64,000 nt of DNA from the NCBI GenBank assembly GCA_964594365.1, contig CAZQMB010000007.1, forward strand, positions 1 through 64,000. Direction: 5' to 3'. A program made the position numbers and the translations under genes. Each line of letters opens with the position of its first letter. Within the stretch, counting starts at the first letter, position 1. Below, in pieces: positions 59,328-64,000 of the stretch. The DNA is from CAIUSP01 sp964594365 (GTDB taxonomy: Bacteria > Actinomycetota > Thermoleophilia > Solirubrobacterales > 70-9). A model generated the notes under the pieces. The model was not told where the DNA came from. It saw only the letters and a program-made list of their open reading frames with translations, and made no database searches.

Positions 59328-59333
59328 AACGCT
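59328..59333 (-). promoter_or_regulatory. -10 element TAGCGT, leaderless promoter of polX
   Basis: On the minus strand TAGCGT lies 6 nt before the GTG at 59321. No SD is present. Confidence 0.5.
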
Positions 59334-59372
59334 ACCGACGCCTCCACCCGGGGTCAGGGGTGATGAGGCGGG

Positions 59373-59378
59373 TAGGAT
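59373..59378 (+). promoter_or_regulatory. -10 element TAGGAT, leaderless promoter of DPM synthase-like gene
   Basis: TAGGAT lies 6 nt before the GTG at 59385. With the minus-strand element at 59328 it makes a 63-bp divergent region whose two ends are both leaderless. Confidence 0.55.
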
Positions 59379-59384
59379 CGCGCC

Positions 59385-60128
59385 GTGGCCGAACAACGAG
59401 CAGCGGATGTCTGGGTCGTGCTCCCGACCTACGACGAAGCGGAAAACCTGGAGAAGATCGTCCCGGCGATAGCGGAGCGTCTCCCGGACGCACATCGCAT
59501 CCTGGTGGTCGACGACAACTCCCCCGACGGTACCGGTGAGATCGCCGACCGTCTGGCAGCGGAGCGCGGGGATCTCGCGGTGATCCACCGGCCGGGAAAA
59601 GAGGGAATCGGACCTGCCTATCTCGCGGGGTTCGCCCGCGCCTTGGAGGGTGGGGCCAAGACGGTGGTTCAGATGGATGCAGACTTCTCGCACGACCCGG
59701 CCTACCTGCCGGAGCTGATCGCCGCGACGCGACAGGCCGACCTGGCGATCGGTTCGCGTTACGTGCGCGGGGGAGGCGTGGAGAACTGGGGCGCGATGCG
59801 GCGGGCGATCAGCAAGGGCGGCAGCACCTACGCGCGCAAGGTGCTCGGCGTAGGAGTTCGCGACCTCACTGGTGGTTTCAAGGCCTGGCGCAGCGAGGCG
59901 CTCTCGCGAATCGACCTCGATCGGGTCGCAACCCGTGGGTATGCGTTCCAGGTCGAGATGACCTATCGGGCGCTCTGCTCGGGTATGAAGGTGGTCGAGG
60001 TACCGATCGTGTTCAAGGACCGCGATCTGGGAGCGTCGAAGATGAGCCGCTCGATCTTCCTCGAGGCGATCTGGAGGGTCCCCGCGATGCGGTTCGGACC
60101 GAACGCAGCCAGCCGCAAGGGCATCTGA
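59385..60128 (+). CDS. Polyprenol-phosphate mannose synthase-like GT2 glycosyltransferase
   Basis: 247 residues. GT-A family 2 enzyme of the dolichol-phosphate-mannose synthase type: VWVVLPTYDEAENLEKIVPAI, ILVVDDNSPDGTGEIAD, VIHRPGKEGIGPAYLAGFARAL, the metal motif QMDADFSHDPAYLPEL, IGSRYVRGGGVENWG, and DLTGGFKAWRSEAL with RGYAFQVEMTYRA. No C-terminal membrane domain is present, as in mycobacterial Ppm1 D2 when split. It loads polyprenol phosphate with mannose (or glucose) for protein or lipoglycan glycosylation at the membrane. Confidence 0.88.
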   Translation: MAEQRAADVWVVLPTYDEAENLEKIVPAIAERLPDAHRILVVDDNSPDGTGEIADRLAAERGDLAVIHRPGKEGIGPAYLAGFARALEGGAKTVVQMDADFSHDPAYLPELIAATRQADLAIGSRYVRGGGVENWGAMRRAISKGGSTYARKVLGVGVRDLTGGFKAWRSEALSRIDLDRVATRGYAFQVEMTYRALCSGMKVVEVPIVFKDRDLGASKMSRSIFLEAIWRVPAMRFGPNAASRKGI

Positions 60129-60133
60129 ACAGG

Positions 60134-60162
60134 GTCTTTACTATACTTTTTGAAGTAAAGAC
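60134..60162. promoter_or_regulatory. AT-rich inverted repeat with embedded TATACT, upstream of trxA
   Basis: GTCTTTACT (60134-60142) and AGTAAAGAC (60154-60162) form a perfect 9-bp inverted repeat with an 11-nt centre containing CTTTTT. TATACT at 60142-60147 is a good -10. It starts 6 nt after the stop of the glycosyltransferase gene and 90 nt before trxA. It could be an operator over the trxA promoter, or a terminator-like hairpin. The composition contrasts sharply with the surrounding G+C-rich DNA. Confidence 0.55.
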
Positions 60163-60252
60163 GGTTGGTCAGGGCGTGGCACGACCGCTGCCCCGTCTGC
60201 TTTGCTTTCTCACTCCAACCGACCGCGAACCAGAAAGAGACAGGAGGAAACA

Positions 60253-60582
60253 GTGGCTGGAAAACTTGATGACGTATCCGATGGCGACTTCCAGGCGAAG
60301 GTGCTCGACGCCGAGGGTCCCGTGCTGGTGGATTTCTGGGCTCCATGGTGCGGGCCCTGCAGGGCGGTGCTCCCCGTTCTCGAGGAGATCGACGGCGAAC
60401 GCGACGACCTGACCATCCTCAGCCTCAACACCGATGAGAATCAGGAGACGGCCGGGAAGTACGAGGTCCTCTCGATCCCGACGATGATCCTGTTCAAGGG
60501 CGGCGAAGTGGCCAAGCGGGTCGTCGGCGCGATGCCGAAGGCGCGGCTGGAAGCCGAGCTGGACCCCGCTCTGTCGTCCTGA
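60253..60582 (+). CDS. trxA: Thioredoxin
   Basis: 109 residues from the GTG at 60253, preceded by AGGAGG 6 nt away, which decides against a longer frame. The active site WAPWCGPC has redox C33 and C36; VDFWAP, the cis-Pro in VLSIPTMILFKGGE and the general length fit a standard Trx. It can reduce APS reductase, peroxiredoxins and ribonucleotide reductase. The leader of about 100 nt begins with the AT-rich inverted repeat at 60134. The C-terminus has AKRVVGAMPKARLEAELDP. Confidence 0.94.
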   Translation: MAGKLDDVSDGDFQAKVLDAEGPVLVDFWAPWCGPCRAVLPVLEEIDGERDDLTILSLNTDENQETAGKYEVLSIPTMILFKGGEVAKRVVGAMPKARLEAELDPALSS

Positions 60583-60592
60583 TCGGGCGGCT

Positions 60593-63500
60593 CTAGTCGG
60601 TGGTGATGCGCTGGACCTCGAGCACCAGCTCGCGGTCCTCGATCTTCACCGTGGTGCTACTGGCTCCGGGGCTCCAGCCGATCTGCTCGCTGAGAGTCTC
60701 GGACGTTATGTAGTCGGTGTGCTTGCGGGCGGCCGCGATCAGGTCTGCATCGCCTCCGAGATCGAGTTTGATCCGGTCCGATACCTCGAACCCGGCTTCC
60801 TTCCGCGCGTTCTGCACGGCGCGCACGATCTCACGGGCCTGACCTTCCGAGAGCAACTCGTCGTCGAGTTCGACCGAAAGCGCGACCGCATGACCTGACG
60901 AAGCTTCGACCTCGTAGCCATCTAGAGGCTCCATCGCCAAGTCGAGATCCTCGGCCAGCAGCTCGTGCTCCTTGCCCTCGATCGAGATCCCTACCTGACC
61001 CCCACCCTCCATCACGCGAGAGACGACCGCGGGGTCGAGAGCCTCGACTGCTGCTGCGACCAGTGGCATCTCCTTCCCGAAGCGAGGGCCGAGGCTCCTG
61101 TAGTTCGGTTTGACTCGGTAGGACACCAGGTCCGTTGCGTCGGAGACGAAGTCGATCTCCTTCACGTTGAGCTCTGAGGCAACGAGGCTCTCGAGCCTCT
61201 CAACCGCCGCCCGCTCCTCGTCATTGGCGACGACGATGGCTCGGCGAAGTGGCTGACGGATCTTCACCTTCGCCTGGGCGCGCGCAGCCCGCCCGAGCTC
61301 GACCGTGCGGTGTACGGCGGACATCGATGTCTCGAGATCGTGATCGACCCGCGTCTGGTCCGCCTCGGGGAAGTCGCAGAGATGGACCGAATCGGGTTGC
61401 TCGCCGAAGTCTCCTCGTGCGCCCCCGACGAGGTTCGAGTAGATCTCGTCCGCCACGAACGGGGTGAATGGTGCGAGCAGCTTCGCGACCTGGACCAGAC
61501 AGTGGCGAAGGGTGGCGAATGCCTCCGAATCCCCCTCCCAGAATCTCGACCTGCAGAGCCGGACGTACCAGTTCGAGAGATCGTCGGTGAAGGTGGAAAT
61601 CTCCCTGCCGGCGGTGGTGCAGTCGAACCCGTCCATCTGCTCGGATACCGCTGCGACGGTTCCCTGGAGGCGGGAGAGGATCCAGCGATCGAGTTCGTCG
61701 GCGGGATCGTCGGGCGCATCGGGCGAAGAGGCGGAGTCGAGTTCCTCCGTATTCGCATAGAGGACCCAGAAGGAGTAGGTGTTCCAGAGGGTGAGCAGGA
61801 ACTGTCGCATCGACTCACCGACCGCCTCCGATGAGAACCGGTAGCCCGACCAGGGCTGCTGCGAGGTCAGGTAGTACCAGCGCAGAGCGTCGGCTCCATG
61901 CGAGTCGATCACCTCCTGAGGCGAAACCACGTTGCCTTTGCTCTTGGACATCTTCTGGCCGTCCCCGTCGAGGATCAGGCCGAGGCAGACACAGTTGAGG
62001 TAGCTGGTCCGATCGAACAACTGGACGGACTCGGCGAGCAGGGTGTAGAACCAGCCACGCGTCTGGTCGATCGCCTCGCAGATGAAATCCGCGGGAAAGC
62101 GCTCCTCGAAGACCTCACGATTCTCGAACGGGTAGTGGTACTGCGCCCACGGCATCGAGCCCGAGTCGAACCAGGTATCTATCACCGCCGGTGACCGGAC
62201 CATCCGACCGCCGCAACCATCGGCCGGACAGTCCAGCTCGACCTCGTCGATATACGGTCGGTGCAGGTCGTCAGGAACCTCGCCACCGTGCTTGACGAGA
62301 TCCTCGCGCGAGCCGATGCAGACCGTTTGATCGCATCCATCCGACTCGCAACGCCAGATCGGCAGCGGGGTGCCCCAGTAGCGGTCGCGGGAGAGGGCCC
62401 AGTCCACGTTCCCCTCGAGCCAGCGACCGAAACGTCCGTCTCTGATGTGGTCAGGGTGCCAGCCGATCTCCTTGTTCGCCTCGAGCATCCGGTCGCGAGC
62501 ATCAGAGGTCCTGACGTACCAACTCGACTTGGCGTAGTAGAGGAGGGGCGTGTCACAGCGCCAGCAGTGCGGGTAGGAATGGAGGTATGCCTCGGATCTG
62601 AACAGTGATCCCGACTCGTCCAGGGCGGTCACGATGTCGCGATCAGCCTCCTTGACGAATCTGCCTTCGTACTCCCCGACCGAACTGTCGAACCTGCCGT
62701 CGAGACCGACCGGGTTGATCAGGGCGAGATCATGATCCTGCCCGAATCTGAAGTCGTCCTCTCCGAAGGCGAGAGCCGTGTGGACCATCCCCGTCCCCTC
62801 GTCGGTGGTCACGAAGGAAGCCTCCAGCGCCTTGTGGCCATTGGGGCCGAAGTCGTCGAGGTACGGGAACGGCGGCAGGTACCGGGTGCCGGCCAGATCG
62901 GAGCCCTCGAACCGATCGAGAACCTCGGCTCCTTCTCCCAGCACCTGCTCGACCCTCTCGGCCGCGAGGATCAATACCCCGTCACCGTCCGCGGGAACAA
63001 CTCGGACGTATTCGATCCCTTCTCCGATCGCCACAGCCGCATTGGACAGGAGAGTCCAGGGAGTGGTCGTCCAGACCAGGAGTGAGTCGCCCGCCTGGGC
63101 CCTCGATGCGCCGGGCTCGCTCACCTCGAACTTGACGTACGCCGAGAGATCCTCGACCTCCCGGTAGCCGAGAGCGACCTCGTGAGACGACAACGCCGTG
63201 CCGCAGCGCGGGCAGTAGGGGACCACCTTGTGCCCCTCGTAGAGCGAGTCGGCATTCCACATCTGCGAGATCGCCCACCAGACGGACTCGATGTAGTCGT
63301 CGTCCATGGTCACGTAGGGATCGTCGAGATCGATCCAGAACCCGATTCTCTCGGTTAGGCCGTTCCAGTCCTCCACATAACGGAAGACCGAGTCACGGCA
63401 ACGGGCGTTGAACTCGGCGATCCCGTACTCCTCGATCTCGTCCTTGGACGAGATGCCGAGTTCCTTCTCGACCTCCAACTCGACCGGTAGGCCGTGACAG

Positions 63501-63763
63501 TCCCAGCCAGCCTTGCGGGGTACGTAGTGCCCCTTCATCGCCTTGTAGCGCGGATAGACGTCTTTGAAGACCCGTGAGAGGACGTGGTGCGAGCCGGGCT
63601 TGCCGTTGGCCGTGGGAGGCCCCTCGTAGAAACTCCAGAGCGGCGCATCCTCCCGCTGAGTGAGAGAGCGCTCGAAGACCTTACGCTCGCGCCAATCAGC
63701 GAGCACGCGCTCCTCCATCTCGGGGAAGTTCTGATTTGGGGCTACAGCCCGGAAATTCGTCAT
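60593..63763 (-). CDS. ileS: Isoleucyl-tRNA synthetase, type 2 (IleS2)
   Basis: 1056 residues. Charges tRNA-Ile. The class I HIGH site reads GSHH (57-60) within PPTANGKPGSHHVLSR, a form typical of IleRS type 2, found in eukaryotes and many Actinobacteria and associated with natural mupirocin resistance. KMSKS is at 604-608 (GDGQKMSKSKGNVV). The editing domain is inserted after WTTTPWTLLSNAAVA, and GWDCHGLPVE, YWGTPLPIW and ICEAIDQTRGWFYTLL are present. The C-terminal anticodon-binding and extra domain is long, as expected. A TAGAAT hexamer lies 9 nt before the ATG at 63763. Confidence 0.95.
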   Translation of the reverse strand: MTNFRAVAPNQNFPEMEERVLADWRERKVFERSLTQREDAPLWSFYEGPPTANGKPGSHHVLSRVFKDVYPRYKAMKGHYVPRKAGWDCHGLPVELEVEKELGISSKDEIEEYGIAEFNARCRDSVFRYVEDWNGLTERIGFWIDLDDPYVTMDDDYIESVWWAISQMWNADSLYEGHKVVPYCPRCGTALSSHEVALGYREVEDLSAYVKFEVSEPGASRAQAGDSLLVWTTTPWTLLSNAAVAIGEGIEYVRVVPADGDGVLILAAERVEQVLGEGAEVLDRFEGSDLAGTRYLPPFPYLDDFGPNGHKALEASFVTTDEGTGMVHTALAFGEDDFRFGQDHDLALINPVGLDGRFDSSVGEYEGRFVKEADRDIVTALDESGSLFRSEAYLHSYPHCWRCDTPLLYYAKSSWYVRTSDARDRMLEANKEIGWHPDHIRDGRFGRWLEGNVDWALSRDRYWGTPLPIWRCESDGCDQTVCIGSREDLVKHGGEVPDDLHRPYIDEVELDCPADGCGGRMVRSPAVIDTWFDSGSMPWAQYHYPFENREVFEERFPADFICEAIDQTRGWFYTLLAESVQLFDRTSYLNCVCLGLILDGDGQKMSKSKGNVVSPQEVIDSHGADALRWYYLTSQQPWSGYRFSSEAVGESMRQFLLTLWNTYSFWVLYANTEELDSASSPDAPDDPADELDRWILSRLQGTVAAVSEQMDGFDCTTAGREISTFTDDLSNWYVRLCRSRFWEGDSEAFATLRHCLVQVAKLLAPFTPFVADEIYSNLVGGARGDFGEQPDSVHLCDFPEADQTRVDHDLETSMSAVHRTVELGRAARAQAKVKIRQPLRRAIVVANDEERAAVERLESLVASELNVKEIDFVSDATDLVSYRVKPNYRSLGPRFGKEMPLVAAAVEALDPAVVSRVMEGGGQVGISIEGKEHELLAEDLDLAMEPLDGYEVEASSGHAVALSVELDDELLSEGQAREIVRAVQNARKEAGFEVSDRIKLDLGGDADLIAAARKHTDYITSETLSEQIGWSPGASSTTVKIEDRELVLEVQRITTD

Positions 63764-63772
63764 CGCCGGGCG

Positions 63773-63778
63773 ATTCTA
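63773..63778 (-). promoter_or_regulatory. -10 element TAGAAT, leaderless promoter of ileS
   Basis: On the minus strand TAGAAT lies 9 nt before the ATG at 63763. No SD and no T-box leader are present; the whole gap to the upstream gene is 71 nt. Confidence 0.55.
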
Positions 63779-63834
63779 CGGTCGGGACCTGCCATCGGCG
63801 GGGCTCCCTGCCCCGTCACGGATCCCGACTGGGG

Positions 63835-64000
63835 TCAGGCTGCCCGGTCGAGCTTGCGGCAGATCTCGGCCAACTGACGCTTCTCGTCGTCATCGAGCAC
63901 ACCGAACGCCTCCGTTACCCGTTGCGCATGAGCCGGGAACGCATGTGTGACCAGATTCCTTCCGGCCTCGGTCAACGCGACCGAGACGGCGCGGCGGTCG
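63835..64000 (-). CDS. MarR-family transcriptional regulator, 3' part
   Basis: The last 54 codons and stop of a minus-strand gene that begins outside the window. The visible end reads DRRAVSVALTEAGRNLV then VLDDDEKRQLAEICRKLD. DRR followed by xVxLTxxGR is the beta-wing of MarR winged helices, and the rest is the C-terminal dimerisation helix. The DNA-binding and ligand regions are not visible, so targets cannot be judged. It is transcribed in the same direction as ileS, 71 nt upstream of it. Confidence 0.8.
   Translation of the reverse strand, partial: DRRAVSVALTEAGRNLVTHAFPAHAQRVTEAFGVLDDDEKRQLAEICRKLDRAA

Overview
The window is a 64 kb chromosomal segment of a G+C-rich actinobacterium. The gene set fits class Thermoleophilia (Solirubrobacterales-like) best. 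Supporting features are a single-chain PafBC-type double-WYL regulator, an acyl-CoA carboxylase with a small epsilon subunit, a GT81-type GpgS/MpgS next to a FolP-like protein, a mycobacterial-type 7Fe ferredoxin, a DUF2342 metalloprotease, and large secreted Ig-like and RTX-like proteins driven by an ECF-like sigma factor. The assignment is inference from gene content and codon bias, not from a marker gene. No phage, IS element, plasmid gene or CRISPR array is visible, and coding density is very high with no gene-free stretch above about 170 bp.

Layout. 1-3853 (minus): an ECF-like sigma factor fused to an anti-sigma zinc finger and a membrane segment, followed by two secreted proteins. 4020-11383 (plus): nucleotide-sugar enzymes (UXS, WecB), methylmalonyl-CoA mutase large subunit, an acyl-CoA carboxylase beta subunit, a methyltransferase, the carboxylase epsilon subunit, and a dodecin. 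11503-17227: assimilatory sulfate block sir-cysH-sat-cysC, a convergent PHP phosphatase and an Rrf2 regulator. 17338-21929: biotin carboxylase/BCCP fusion and sucCD. Together with the mutase and carboxylase these give most of propionyl-CoA to succinate. 21946-29470: small metabolic genes, gpgS with a HAD phosphatase (glucosyl- or mannosylglycerate), a FolP-like protein, and an MrfA-like helicase. 29549-35735: tRNA-Phe, an OB-HD nuclease, PafBC, an MBL protein, a TylF-like methyltransferase and a flavin-split-barrel protein. 35797-39314: complete dTDP-L-rhamnose set rmlA-rmlD-rmlB-rmlC. 39374-45190: Crp/Fnr regulator, pcm, RTX-like secreted protein, ASCH-like protein, and groES-groEL under a CIRCE operator. 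45194-64000: NAD-binding protein, ferredoxin, Mrp, DUF2342 protease with an IMPase, an AddB-like nuclease, PAC2, a second OB-HD nuclease, a split TauE transporter, otsB, PolX, a dolichol-phosphate-mannose-synthase-like enzyme, thioredoxin, type-2 IleRS and the 3' end of a MarR gene.

The strongest window-wide signal is regulatory. About twenty transcription-unit-leading genes carry a TANNNT/GATACT-type -10 hexamer only 6-12 nt before the start codon and no Shine-Dalgarno sequence, so they should be leaderless. Genes with a clear SD (groES, groEL, trxA, dodecin, cysC, fdxA, sir) lack this arrangement. One 20-bp divergent gap (56227-56246) appears to serve both directions with overlapping -10 elements.

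Several recognisable families lack expected residues: a HAD protein without its nucleophile Asp, an AddB/UvrD-like protein with Arg for the Walker A Lys and a degenerate Walker B, an Mrp without the CxxC, a dodecin without the flavin-stacking Trp, and a FolP with a changed substrate loop. These are the most testable leads. I did not see a wholly new multi-gene system that I could defend; the unusual sigma/anti-sigma fusion locus comes closest.
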